Shown here piece after piece: positions 11,711 to 20,384 of a DNA stretch of 64,000 bases. Position numbers and translations under genes: made by a program. A model generated the notes under the pieces. It did not search any database. It was not told the DNA's origin and saw only the letters and a list, made by a program, of their open reading frames with translations. Within the stretch, counting starts at the first letter, position 1; each line of letters begins with the position of its first letter. This stretch comes from CAWGOF01 sp963824225 (GTDB taxonomy: Bacteria > Acidobacteriota > Polarisedimenticolia > Polarisedimenticolales > Polarisedimenticolaceae): assembly GCA_963824225.1 (NCBI GenBank), contig CAWGOF010000003.1:310001-374000 (forward strand), in the 5' to 3' direction.

Positions 11711-12399
11711 TCAGCTCTCGAGCGGGTTGTCGCTGGCCGGCTTGCTGCGAGGCTTGGCTTTCGACTTCGCAGCCGGCTTCTTGGCCGGGGCCTTGCCGGC
11801 CGGCGCGGACTTGGCCATCGCGGCATCCGCACCACCCAGTCCGGCGAACCCGCACGTCAGGCTGAACGAGACGCCTTCTGCACCTCGAACGTCACGACCC
11901 ATCGTGACCGAGGCGAAGTGCCCGGATTCGGCCAGATTGTCGTAGAAAGTCGAGACCGCGTTGTAGGTCGTGGCCTTGCCGGCTGAGGCTGATCTGACCG
12001 TTGACGACCGCCCATCGAGTCGAGCCAGACGAAATCGGGCAGGTTCCGCGAGATCTGATCCAGGATGTGGACCGGACCTGCCTGCTTCTTCTTGAGCTCG
12101 GTGATCAGATCGATCTTGCGCTCAGCGTGTCCTTCTTCTGCTTGTACTGCTCGGCCTTCTTGCGCACCTCGTCCAGCCGCTCGAGCTCCCGATCGGCCTC
12201 GACGTGGCGCTGCTTGCAGCGTCGGCCCGCGCGCCGCTGCAGGCTCCACCACCAGCCGCCGGCGACGGCGACGCCGAGCAGCAGGATCCCGACGAGCAGC
12301 AGGTTGCGCGACCCGCCGAGCGTCGAGCTTGGGGCCCGTGGCCTGCGCGGTCTTGACCGTCGGCTTCTTTCGCTCGGCGAGCAGGTTGATCTTGATCAT
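11711..12399 (-). CDS. pilN: Type IV pilus assembly protein PilN (frame broken about four times)
   Basis: PilN starts MIKINLLAERKKPTVK, the classic short cytoplasmic tail that binds PilM. A shift near 12320 restores the membrane helix (LLLVGILLLGVAVAGGWWW). Shifts near 12120, 12010 and 11981 join RKIDLITELKKKQAG, HILDQISRNLPDFVWLDS, VVNGQI and YNAVSTFYDNLAESGHF. The domain ends VSFSLTCGF, followed by an unusual Ala/Lys/Pro-rich tail (APAKKPAAKSKAKPRSK) of about 45 residues. The ATG overlaps the pilM stop as ATGA. As in pilO, all pieces are conserved, so the gene is probably intact in the organism. Confidence 0.87.
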
Positions 12400-13487
12400 C
12401 GGCTCAGTCCCCCAGCCTTGCGCAGGGCGAGTCCGACGGCCACCGAGGCGGTCGGGCGTCATCTCGTTGACGAGCTCGGCGCTCGCATCCTTGCCCGCCG
12501 GCTGGATCCGCCGGAACGGGTTCAATAGCTCGACCTGCGTGTGCAGACGCTCGCGCGAGCGACTCCTTCAGGTGCGATCACCTGGGCCGCTCCGCCGGTC
12601 AGGTACAGCCGGTCGAGCGGCTCGTCGGTCGCCGAGATCTGCTTGAAGAAGTCGAGCGTCTTCTGGATCTCGGTTCCGACGTCGTCGTTGACGGCCGCGA
12701 GGATCGGCAGCACGCGCTCGTACGGGATACCGTCGATCTCCTCGCCGCGCTTGAGCCGCTCGGCCTGGTCGGCCGAGAGGTTCAGCTCCTTCTGGATCGC
12801 GTCGGTGTACTGGTTGCCGCCGATGTTGATGTCGCGCCAGTACACCGAGCGTGCCGCCGTGCAGCACGGTGATCGAGCGACACGGCCGCGCCGATGTCCA
12901 CGAGCGCGATCGACCTGGTCGCGGCTCGAACTCGTAGTTGGCCTCGAAGGCGTTCTGCATCGCGAACGCCGCGATGTCGACCGTCGACGGCGTGGAGGCC
13001 GGCCTGCGTGATCACGCCGACGTAGTCGTTGATCTTGTCCTTCTTCGCCGCGGCGAGCAGCACGTCCATGTTGCCCCTCGCCCGACAGGCTCGACCCGTC
13101 CAGGATCTCGTAGTCGAGGTTGACGTCGTCGATGTCGAACGGGATGTACTGCTCGGCCTCCCAGTGGATCGATTCGGCGAGCTCGGCCTCGCTCATCACG
13201 CGGAAGGCTGATGCGCTTGACGATCACGCGAGTGGCCCGAGAGCGCGGTCGCGACGGGCGTGTGGTCTTGATCCTGCAGCGCTGGAACAGGCGCTGGATC
13301 GTCTCGGATCACGAGCTGGGAGTCCATGATCGCGCCGTCCACGATCGCTTCGGCCGACAGCGGCTCCGACCCCAGCTTGGCCGACCTGAAACCCCGGCCC
13401 CTGCCCAGCATCCTTGAGCTCGACGACCTTGATCGAGCTGTCGCCGATGTCCAGTCCGACCAGGTTCCGGCTTCGTCCGAAGAGCAT
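12396..13487 (-). CDS. pilM: Type IV pilus ATPase-fold protein PilM (many frame breaks)
   Basis: PilM is an FtsA/actin-fold cytoplasmic protein that recruits PilN. The start MLFGRSRNLVGLDIGDSS has a GAGGA 7 nt upstream and contains the first nucleotide-binding DIGxSSIK motif. Conserved blocks recovered from different frames include EAELAESIHWEAEQYIPFD, MDVLLAAAKKDKINDYV, RSIALVDIGAAVS, YWRDINIGGNQYTDAIQKEL, TLDFFKQI, RLYLTGGAAQV and VELLNPFRRI. At least ten single-base shifts lie between about 12450 and 13400, yet overall length (about 364 codons) is that of a normal PilM. I infer sequence error rather than a pseudogene. Confidence 0.87.
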
Positions 13488-13540
13488 TTCCGCGTCCTCG
13501 CGCCGGCACCCGAACCCCGCCGCTTGAGCGGCAGGATTCC

Positions 13541-13570
13541 AAGCTAGGCCATCGTTCGAGCGTAAGTCAA
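13541..13570 (-). promoter_or_regulatory. Candidate sigma70 promoter of the pil-acc operon
   Basis: Reading the minus strand, TTGACT (13565-13570) is followed after 18 nt by TAGCTT (13541-13546), about 54 nt before the pilM ATG. It is the only good -35/-10 pair in the gap facing pilM. Confidence 0.4.
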
Positions 13571-13788
13571 GCAAAAACAACCCTTGGTCCTTGCCGCATC
13601 GAGCTGAGTTTCCATTTCGGAATACGATCTACGGATCCCCACCGACATTCCTCGCGTCATCAGCACGGCGAACGGCCTGGAATCCGGGTTGTATGGATCT
13701 TCCAGGTTCTCGCGAGGGAGAGAATATAGAGGTGCAAACGACGAAGGCAAGCCGCGCCGCCCGAACCGTAAGCGCGGCCGAGCCGTCC

Positions 13789-13817
13789 TTGACAGGGCTA
13801 CGTCGGTCCCCTAGGAT
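13789..13817 (+). promoter_or_regulatory. Sigma70 promoter of rpmB
   Basis: A perfect TTGACA (13789-13794), a 17-nt spacer and TAGGAT (13812-13817). The predicted start near 13824 leaves a leader of about 22 nt before the rpmB ATG. This is among the best promoter matches in the window. Confidence 0.6.
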
Positions 13818-13845
13818 GCAGCGCTTCGATCAGGCGAGGTGCGGG

Positions 13846-14043
13846 ATGAGCAAGATGTGCGACGTGTGCGGAAAGTCGACGGTCTTCGGCCGCGCCGTGT
13901 CGCATGCTCACAACGTGAGCTCGCGGCGGTTCCACCCGAACCTGCAGACGGTCCGGGTCCAGCGTCCGCGCGGGGGCACGAGCCGGGTCAAGATCTGCAC
14001 GCGCTGCCTGCGCAGCGGCGCGGTCCGGAAAGCCGTCCGCTAG
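13846..14043 (+). CDS. rpmB: 50S ribosomal protein L28
   Basis: A 65-residue L28 starting MSKMCDVCGKSTVFG, with RRFHPNLQTVRV in the middle and KICTRCLRSGAVRKAV at the end. The CxxC pairs (CDVC and CTRC) mark the zinc-binding C+ form of L28. A longer upstream frame exists but has no family similarity, and the proposed promoter would lie inside it. The gene is monocistronic, diverges from pilM and converges on rel with a 14-nt gap. Confidence 0.95.
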   Translation: MSKMCDVCGKSTVFGRAVSHAHNVSSRRFHPNLQTVRVQRPRGGTSRVKICTRCLRSGAVRKAVR

Positions 14044-14057
14044 ACGACCCCGGCGAG

Positions 14058-16252
14058 TCACCGCAGCATGCGGTCGACCTCCCGAACGCCCCGGATCTTG
14101 CGCAGCCGGCCCACACTCGCTCGATCTGCTTGTGGTCTGCCACGGCGACGACGAGCGGGATCCGGGCATCCGCGGTATCGAACGTCGTCGCCTCCACGTT
14201 CTTGATGTTCGTCTTCTCGTCGGCCACGGCGGACACGATCTTCGCCAGCAGCCCCTGACGGTCCTCGACGTCGAGCGCGAGCTTGACGTCGTACAGCGCG
14301 CCGCCGTCGCGTTTCGACGCTCCACTCGACGTCGATCCGACGCTCGGGGTCGTACATCAGCTGCGCGACGTTCGGGCACTTGCGCGGAATGGACCGAGAC
14401 CCCTCGCCCGCGGCTGATGTAGCCGACGATCTCCTCGCCGCGCACGGGATTGCAGCACTTGGCCAGGGTGATCATCATGTCGTCCATCCCGCGGACCTTG
14501 ACCCCCCGGTCCCCGCGGCCGAGGGCGCGCTTGACCACGCGCGTCGACCACCCCCTCGGGCCGGACCCGCAGGTCGGCTGCTCGGGCACGAGCGTGGCTC
14601 AGGAGCGCCTGCGGCGTGACCTTGCCGTAGCCCGACCGCGGCGTAGAAGTCCTCGAGCGCCGGCAAACCCCAGCGACTCGAGCGCCTCGGCCAGCCGGCC
14701 GTCCTCGAACGGCTTGACCGACAGCTTGTACTTGCGGAAGCTCCTTGCTCGGTCAGCTCGCGCCCCAGCGCGAGCGACTGCTCGCGCTCGTTGGCGTTGA
14801 CCCACGCCCGGATCTTGCTGCGCGCCCGGGACGTCTTGGCGAGCGACAGCCAGTCACGGCTCGGATGGCGGCCGGGGCTGGTCAGGATCTCGACGATGTC
14901 GCCGTTCCGCAGCGTCGTAGCGCAGGGGCACGATCCGGCCGTTGACCTTGGCCCCCACGCACTGATGCCCGACCTCGGTGTGGATGGCGTAGGCGAAATC
15001 GATCGGCGTGGCCCCGCGCGGAAACGACAGCACTTTGCCCTGCGGCGTGAACGCGTAGACCTCCTCGGGGTAAGAGGTCGACCTTGACCATCTCGAGGAA
15101 GTCGCGTGGATCCTTCAGGTCCTTGCTGCCAGTCCAGGATCTGGCGCAGCCAGGCGATCTTTTGCGCGTCCTTGTCCGAGAGCGCCTTGCCCTCCTTGTA
15201 CTGCCAGTGCGCGGCGATCCCCTCCTCGGCGATGCGGTGCATCTCGTGCGTCCGGATCTGGACCTCGAACGGCTGCCCCTTGTCGGTCATCACCGAGGTG
15301 TGCAGCGACTGGTACATGTTCGGCTTGGGCATCGCGATGTAGTCCTTGATGCGCCCGGGGACGGGACGCCAGATCGAGTGCACGATGCCCAGCGCGCCGT
15401 AGCAGTCCTTGACCGAGCCGACGATCACGCGGAACGCGATGTAGTCGTAGACCTGGTCGACGCCGATCTTCTGCACGCGCATCTTGCGATGGATCGACGA
15501 GGTGGCCTTGACCCGTCCGGTGATCTCGGCCTGGATTCCGGCTCGCGGAGCGCCGATTCGAGCCGCGCCTGGATCTCGTCGATGAACCGATCGCTGATCT
15601 TGCGCCGCGACTCGAGCAGCGCCCGGCAGCTCGCTGGTACGCCTCGGGCTCGAGGTGCTGGAACGCCAGGTCCTCGAGCTCGGCCTTGATCCGGCCCATC
15701 CCCAGCCGGTTGGCGATCGGGGCGTAGATCTCGCGCGTCTCGCGCGCGATGCGCTCGCGGCGCTCGGGGTCGAGGTGCTCGAGGGTGCGCATGTTGTGCA
15801 GTCGATCGGCCAGCTTGACCAGGATCACCCGGATGTCGTCGACCATGGCCAGGATCATCTTGCGCAGGTTCTCGGCCTCGGCCTCGGCCCGGCTCGCGAA
15901 CTCGAGCTTCGAGATCTTCGTCACGCCGTCGACGATGTGCGCGACGTCGGCGCCGAAGTGCGCGCCGACGACGTCGATCGTCGTCAGCGTGTCCTCGACC
16001 ACGTCGTGCAGCAGTCCCGGCGACGATGCTCGCGGTGTCGAGCTGCAGGTCGGCGAGGATGTAGGCGACCTCGAGCGGGTGGACGAGGTACGGCTCGCCC
16101 GAGCTGCGACGCTGATTCCGGTGCTCGCGGGCCGAGAACACGTAGGCCTGGCGCAGCAGGTCCAGATCGGCCCCCGGGTTGTACGCCACGGCGCGCTCGA
16201 GGACATCCTCGAAACGTCGCACCATTCTCTGCGTGGTCGTTCGTCCGATCAT
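14058..16252 (-). CDS. relA/spoT: Bifunctional (p)ppGpp synthetase/hydrolase Rel/SpoT (multiple frame breaks)
   Basis: The cytoplasmic stringent-response enzyme, about 730 residues once frames are joined. The N-terminal HD hydrolase domain keeps HRNQRRSSGEPYLVHPLEVA and LLHDVVEDT. The synthetase domain keeps YDYIAFRVIVG, RIKDYIAMPKPNMYQSLHT and EVQIRTHEMHRIAEEGIAAHW. TGS, helical and C-terminal ACT regions follow (ADEKTNIKNVEATTF). The intact HD box argues for a hydrolase-competent Rel rather than synthetase-only RelA. Frame breaks fall near 16020, 15625, 15540, 15128, 15070, 14925 and several times between 14320 and 14760, with conserved sequence on both sides. The start could be 16252 or the inner ATG at 16225. 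Confidence 0.88.
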
Positions 16253-16320
16253 CGCCGCGGGATCCCGTGGCCGCTCGGCGCACCGCGCGAAGGCGGGGGC
16301 CGCAGGCCACATCCGCGACG

Positions 16321-16326
16321 ATTATA
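16321..16326 (-). promoter_or_regulatory. Perfect -10 box upstream of rel/spoT
   Basis: TATAAT on the minus strand, about 68 nt before the rel start and just after the secF stop. No good -35 lies 16-18 nt upstream, so only the -10 is supported. Confidence 0.4.
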
Positions 16327-16335
16327 ACCAGCCGG

Positions 16336-17523
16336 TCAGCCCGACGAGCGGACCTTGCGCGTCCGACGCTCGGCCGGGGCCGGGCGCGCGCCGTCCTGCG
16401 TGCCGCGGCGGCGCGCGAGCATCGTGCGCCACAGGACGAGGATCGGGCTCGCCACGTAGATCGTGGAGTAGCTACCGACGATGATCCCGACCGTCAGGAC
16501 GAACGAGAACGGACGGAGCGGTGGACCGCCGAAGATCAGCAGGCTGACGACGACGAGCCAGGTCAGGCCCGACGTGATCACGGTCCGACTGAGCGTCTGG
16601 TTGACCGACTGGTTGATCAGCGGCCGCAGGTCCTGCGCCCGCTGCCCGCCCAGGTTCTCGCGGATCCGGTCGAAGATCACCACCGTGTCGTTGACCGAGT
16701 AGCCGATCAGCGTCAGGAACGCGGCCACGACGGGCAGGCTGACCTCCATCTGGAACAACGACACGAACCCGAGCGTGATCAGCGTATCGTGGACCAGCGC
16801 GATGACCGCGGCGAGCCCCCACTCGAACTCGAACCGGAACCAGATGTACACGAGCATGCCGGCGAGCGACCCGAGGATCGCGAGCACGGCCTTCTGGACG
16901 AGCTCCTTGCCGACCGCCGGGCCGATGTACGACTGGCTGCGCAGCGCCAGGGGTCCGACGGTCGCCTGCTGCTTGAGGTGCTCGAGCGCCTGCGGGGTCA
17001 TCCCCTCGAGCGGCGCCAGGTCATCGACCGAACGGAAGATCGCGCGCTCGCGCCGCGCCTCGAGCACGCGCTTGGCGATCTGGCCGGCCTGCTCGGCCGA
17101 CACGCCCGGCGCGTTCGCGAGGAGCGCCGCGACCTGCTTCTCATCGGCGAGGTTCACGTCCGGCCGATCCCCCGCGGGGCCGCGCAGCGCCTGGAGCGCG
17201 GCGGTCGTGGGGTCCGCGGTCCCCGCCTCGGCCGACGTGCCGCTACCGATGCGGATGTAGATCTCGTTGTCCTCGGGCCGGCCGATCGTCGTGACGGCCT
17301 GGCTCGACATCCCCGCTGCGGCGAGCTTCGCTCGGACGGCCGCGACGTCCGGGCGCTCGGCGTAGCGCACCTGGATCTCCGTACCGCCCGTGAACTCGAT
17401 GCCCAAGTTCAGCCCGCGAACGGCGACGACGACGACCGACACGAGCATCAGCAGCGCGGACGCCGTCACGCAGACCCGGCTGAGCCCCATGAAATCGATG
17501 CGCGTGTCGGCAAACAGTCGCAC
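16336..17523 (-). CDS. secF: Protein translocase subunit SecF
   Basis: A 395-residue SecF, which with SecD uses the proton gradient to help proteins leave the Sec channel on the periplasmic side. The first helix is followed by LGIEFTGGTEIQVRY; the C-terminal five helices include GYSVNDTVVIFDRIREN, the SecF signature. It is longer than a typical SecF (about 310) because the periplasmic region contains an extra segment at roughly 110-185, including VDDLAPLEGMTPQALEHLK, which looks like a helix-hairpin-helix-type insert. It starts 9 nt after secD. Confidence 0.95.
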   Translation of the reverse strand: MRLFADTRIDFMGLSRVCVTASALLMLVSVVVVAVRGLNLGIEFTGGTEIQVRYAERPDVAAVRAKLAAAGMSSQAVTTIGRPEDNEIYIRIGSGTSAEAGTADPTTAALQALRGPAGDRPDVNLADEKQVAALLANAPGVSAEQAGQIAKRVLEARRERAIFRSVDDLAPLEGMTPQALEHLKQQATVGPLALRSQSYIGPAVGKELVQKAVLAILGSLAGMLVYIWFRFEFEWGLAAVIALVHDTLITLGFVSLFQMEVSLPVVAAFLTLIGYSVNDTVVIFDRIRENLGGQRAQDLRPLINQSVNQTLSRTVITSGLTWLVVVSLLIFGGPPLRPFSFVLTVGIIVGSYSTIYVASPILVLWRTMLARRRGTQDGARPAPAERRTRKVRSSG

Positions 17524-17532
17524 AGCTTCCTC

Positions 17533-19167
17533 TCAGACGCTCAGGGTCTGGGCCGACGGGTTCTTGGCCAGCACGAGGTCGAACAGACGATGCGATACGA
17601 ACACGGCGGTGAACATCGACGCCACGAGACCGATCACCAGCGTGACGGCGAAGCCGCGTACCGGGCCCGTTCCGTAGAACCCGAGGAACAGCGCGGACAC
17701 GACCGTCGTGACGTGGGTGTCGAGGATCGTCGCGAACGCCTTGGAGAAGCCCTGCTCGATCGCCGAGCGCACGGTCTTGCCCAGACGCAGCTCTTCGCGG
17801 ATGCGCTCGAACACGAGCACGTTGCTGTCGACCGCCATGCCGATCGACAGGATCAGGCCGGCGATTCCGGGCAGGGTCAGCGTGGCCCGGATCCCGGCGT
17901 TTCCGAACAAGAACGGCAGGGCGCCGAGGCAGCCGAAAATCAGCAGCACGTTGAGCAACAGCGCGACGACGGCGTTGATGCCCGAGAACTTGTAGTACAC
18001 GACCATGAACAGGAACACCGCCCCGAGGCCGGCGACGCCCGAGATGATGCCGGCGCGGATCGAATCCCGCCCGAGCGAGGGACCGACCGTGCGCTCCTCG
18101 ATGATCCGCACGTCGGTGGGGATCGATCCCGAGCGCAGCTTGAGCGCCAGGTCTTCGGCCTGCTCGAGCGTGAACCCGCCGCGGATGATGCCCTGGTCGC
18201 GGATCACGCCCTCGATCACCGGAGCCGAGATGACCCGCTTGTCCGTCGGCCCACCGAGGACGATCGCCATCTTGCGCCCCATGTTCTCGCGCGTGGCGAC
18301 CTCGAACCGCTTGCCCGCGTCCTGGCTGAGCTCGAAGCTCACCGCCGGATCGCCCCACTCGTCCGAGGAGCGGCTGGCGGTGCGCAGATCGGCGCCCGCG
18401 ACCGTCGAGACGCGCTGCAGGGGCCACCAGAGGACGGCCGAGCTGCCGTCCTGCATCGCGACGTCCTGCGGGAAGAGGTCCGTGTCGTCGGGCAGCGCGC
18501 CGCCGAACTGGCCCAGCAGCTCCTCGCGCGACATGGGGGGACGCCAGCCCGCCGTATCGCCACCGACGCTCGGGGGGTACGTCACGGCCTTCCACTCGAG
18601 GAGCGCGGGGTCCTGCAGGATGTCCTTGACGCGCGTCGGGTCCTCGACTCCGGGGAGCTCGATCAGGATCCGTGTCCCGTCGATCCCGGCACGGCTGACC
18701 GTGCGCTCGCTGACGCCCAGGCTGTCGATGCGCCGGCCGATCGTGGCCAGGGTGCGCTCGACCGCCTCGACCTCGACGGCTTTCCGGTACTCCGCGGGCA
18801 TCGTGGCCCGGAAGCTCCCGGGCTCGGTTTCCGACACGTCCCAGCTCCGGACGACGCGGTCCAGACGCTCGCGCACGTCGGCGCGGCGCGCCGGGTCCGT
18901 GCCCCGGACTTCGATCGTCCCGGGGGTCGGGGCGGCGACCGACCCGTAGCTGATCGTCTCGCTCTTCAGCAGCTGCCCGAGCGACGTCACGACGCGGTCG
19001 GTCTCGTAGCGCACCGCGGACTGGATATCGACCTGCATCAGGATGTGCGAGCCACCGCGCAGGTCGAGCCCGAGGTTGATCCGGTCTTTCGGCGGAAACG
19101 AGAACGCGGCGGCCACCAGCACGACACCGGCGATCAACGCGAGCTTCCAGGCCAGGGGCTTCGACAT
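17533..19167 (-). CDS. secD: Protein translocase subunit SecD
   Basis: A 544-residue SecD, partner of SecF. The first transmembrane helix (about 7-24) is followed by the motif INLGLDLRGGSHILMQVD, then the P1 head domain with RIDSLGVSE and ILIELPGVEDP, the region ending GGFTLEQAEDLALKLRSGS, and six helices with SIGMAVDSNVLVFERIREE. It lies 6 nt after yajC and 9 nt before secF, the standard yajC-secD-secF operon order. Confidence 0.97.
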   Translation of the reverse strand: MSKPLAWKLALIAGVVLVAAAFSFPPKDRINLGLDLRGGSHILMQVDIQSAVRYETDRVVTSLGQLLKSETISYGSVAAPTPGTIEVRGTDPARRADVRERLDRVVRSWDVSETEPGSFRATMPAEYRKAVEVEAVERTLATIGRRIDSLGVSERTVSRAGIDGTRILIELPGVEDPTRVKDILQDPALLEWKAVTYPPSVGGDTAGWRPPMSREELLGQFGGALPDDTDLFPQDVAMQDGSSAVLWWPLQRVSTVAGADLRTASRSSDEWGDPAVSFELSQDAGKRFEVATRENMGRKMAIVLGGPTDKRVISAPVIEGVIRDQGIIRGGFTLEQAEDLALKLRSGSIPTDVRIIEERTVGPSLGRDSIRAGIISGVAGLGAVFLFMVVYYKFSGINAVVALLLNVLLIFGCLGALPFLFGNAGIRATLTLPGIAGLILSIGMAVDSNVLVFERIREELRLGKTVRSAIEQGFSKAFATILDTHVTTVVSALFLGFYGTGPVRGFAVTLVIGLVASMFTAVFVSHRLFDLVLAKNPSAQTLSV

Positions 19168-19173
19168 GTCGCT

Positions 19174-19500
19174 CTACTCTTCGCTCGACGGCCGATCGGC
19201 GATCGCGTGCTTGGCGACGTCGATCTTGACCTGGTCCGCGATGCGCAGCTGGACGATGTGATCGGCGACTCCGACGATGGTCCCGTAGATCCCGCCGCTC
19301 GTCACGACCTTGTCGCCGTTCTTGAGACTGTGGAGCATCTCCGCGTGCTGTCTCTGCTTCTTGCGCGCAGGGGCGATGAGCAGGAAGTAGAACACCCCGA
19401 AGATCAGCAGCATCATCACCAGCGTGGTCACGAACGAGCCGCCGCCCTCGGCCGCTGGCCGCTGGGCGGTCAAGAGCGCTACGGACACGCCGTCGAGCAT
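19174..19500 (-). CDS. yajC: Sec translocon accessory protein YajC
   Basis: A 108-residue single-pass membrane protein. The helix LVMMLLIFGVFYFLLIAP is followed by RKKQRQHAEMLHSLKNGDKV and VTSGGIYGTIVGV, the conserved YajC core. It heads the yajC-secD-secF operon and has its own candidate promoter inside the 3' end of pgeF. Confidence 0.95.
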   Translation of the reverse strand: MLDGVSVALLTAQRPAAEGGGSFVTTLVMMLLIFGVFYFLLIAPARKKQRQHAEMLHSLKNGDKVVTSGGIYGTIVGVADHIVQLRIADQVKIDVAKHAIADRPSSEE

Positions 19501-19539
19501 GACTTCTCGCCTCGCGTCGATCTCGCGGAAAAGACCCGG

Positions 19540-19568
19540 ATTCTGACGCAGCCGGGCCGAGCCGTCAA
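19540..19568 (-). promoter_or_regulatory. Sigma70 promoter of yajC-secDF overlapping the pgeF stop
   Basis: On the minus strand TTGACG (19563-19568), a 17-nt spacer and CAGAAT (19540-19545), with a predicted start near 19533, about 33 nt before yajC. The TGA within the -35 hexamer is the stop codon of the upstream gene pgeF. Confidence 0.5.
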
Positions 19569-20380
19569 GGAACCGCCTCGCGCCGCCCGATCACGGCCAT
19601 CATTCGGCCCGTGGGAGCTCCGTCCCGGCGATGAGAAAAGAAGAGATCCGCACGGCAGGCTGTGCACCACGGGGCCCGGCTGAGCCGCGATTCGGTCACG
19701 CCGGCGGCGGCGAGCTGGAGCCCGAGGGCCCGTGGGAGGTCGAGCGCCGGACCGTTCGTGCGCGTTCGTGCACGGATCCGCTCCTCCGACACGCGCGTTC
19801 CCTGGGCTACCGCGCGCACGACCTCGGGGCCGACCTCGTAGCAACACGGCCCGATCGCCGGACCGATGGCGACGAGGAGCCGGGACGGTGCGACCCCGTG
19901 GCGGGCGAGCTCCGCGAGCGTCGCGCCGACGATCCCCGCCGCCGCGCCGCGCCACCCGGCGTGGATCGCGCCGAAGGCCTGGCCTTCGGCGTCCACGACG
20001 AGCAGGGGCGCGCAGTCGGCCGTGCGCACGGACAGGACCGGCCCCGCTCGACCGACGCTCGGGGCGTAGAGCGCGTCGCCCCGGCCGGCCTCTGCGGCCT
20101 GGCCCGCGTGGGCCTCGATCGGTCGCGCCCCGTGCTCTTGCTCGAGGACGAGCGGCTCGACCGCCCCGAGGCCCGCGGCCCGACACAGCGCGCGGCGCCG
20201 CGCGAGCACGTCTGCCGTCGCGCCGCGCGCGGGGCCGAGATCGAAGCCGTCGACCGCGTCGACAGCGCGCCGCGTCGAGAACGCATGACCGACCGTCGGG
20301 ACCCGATCGAGGATCCGAGCCCGGACGATCCACAGGTCGGGCCGCTCCTCGACGTACCAGTCGTCGGACGCTGGCTCCAC
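19565..20380 (-). CDS. pgeF: PgeF/YlmD-family multicopper polyphenol oxidase-like purine nucleoside phosphorylase
   Basis: A 271-residue protein of the COG1496 family, members of which act as purine nucleoside phosphorylases or adenosine deaminases and as a peptidoglycan editing factor. Family motifs are all present: HAFSTR, EQEHGARPI, RTADCAPLLVVD, AIHAGWRGAAAGI, IGPCCYEVG, CTACRADLFFSHRRDG and GRMMAVIG, including the metal-binding His and Cys residues. The GTG at 20380 lies 4 nt after the upstream TPR gene, so the two are co-transcribed. Confidence 0.9.
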   Translation of the reverse strand: MEPASDDWYVEERPDLWIVRARILDRVPTVGHAFSTRRAVDAVDGFDLGPARGATADVLARRRALCRAAGLGAVEPLVLEQEHGARPIEAHAGQAAEAGRGDALYAPSVGRAGPVLSVRTADCAPLLVVDAEGQAFGAIHAGWRGAAAGIVGATLAELARHGVAPSRLLVAIGPAIGPCCYEVGPEVVRAVAQGTRVSEERIRARTRTNGPALDLPRALGLQLAAAGVTESRLSRAPWCTACRADLFFSHRRDGAPTGRMMAVIGRREAVP

Positions 20381-20384
20381 CGGC

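Larger units (their letters stand above)
13488..13845. other. Intergenic divergent region between pilM and rpmB
   Basis: This 358-nt gap is less GC-rich than its surroundings. It holds the proposed pilM promoter on the minus strand (13541-13570) and the rpmB promoter on the plus strand (13789-13817). Between about 13590 and 13780 I see no convincing ORF, RNA or repeat; one short minus-strand frame there has no recognisable product. Confidence 0.6.

Noticed and set aside
11104..13487. Programmed ribosomal frameshifting in the pil genes
   Set aside because: There are many breaks of both signs, without slippery heptamers or consistent positions, and the same pattern recurs in unrelated genes. 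Sequence error is simpler.
13544..13750. 68-aa minus-strand frame in the pilM-rpmB gap
   Set aside because: It has no ribosome binding site or recognisable motif and covers the proposed pilM promoter.
15655..19683. 1342-aa plus-strand open frame antisense to rel and secDF
   Set aside because: It is an Arg/Asp/Leu-rich low-complexity shadow produced by high third-position GC on the opposite strand. secD, secF and rel on the minus strand have clear family motifs.
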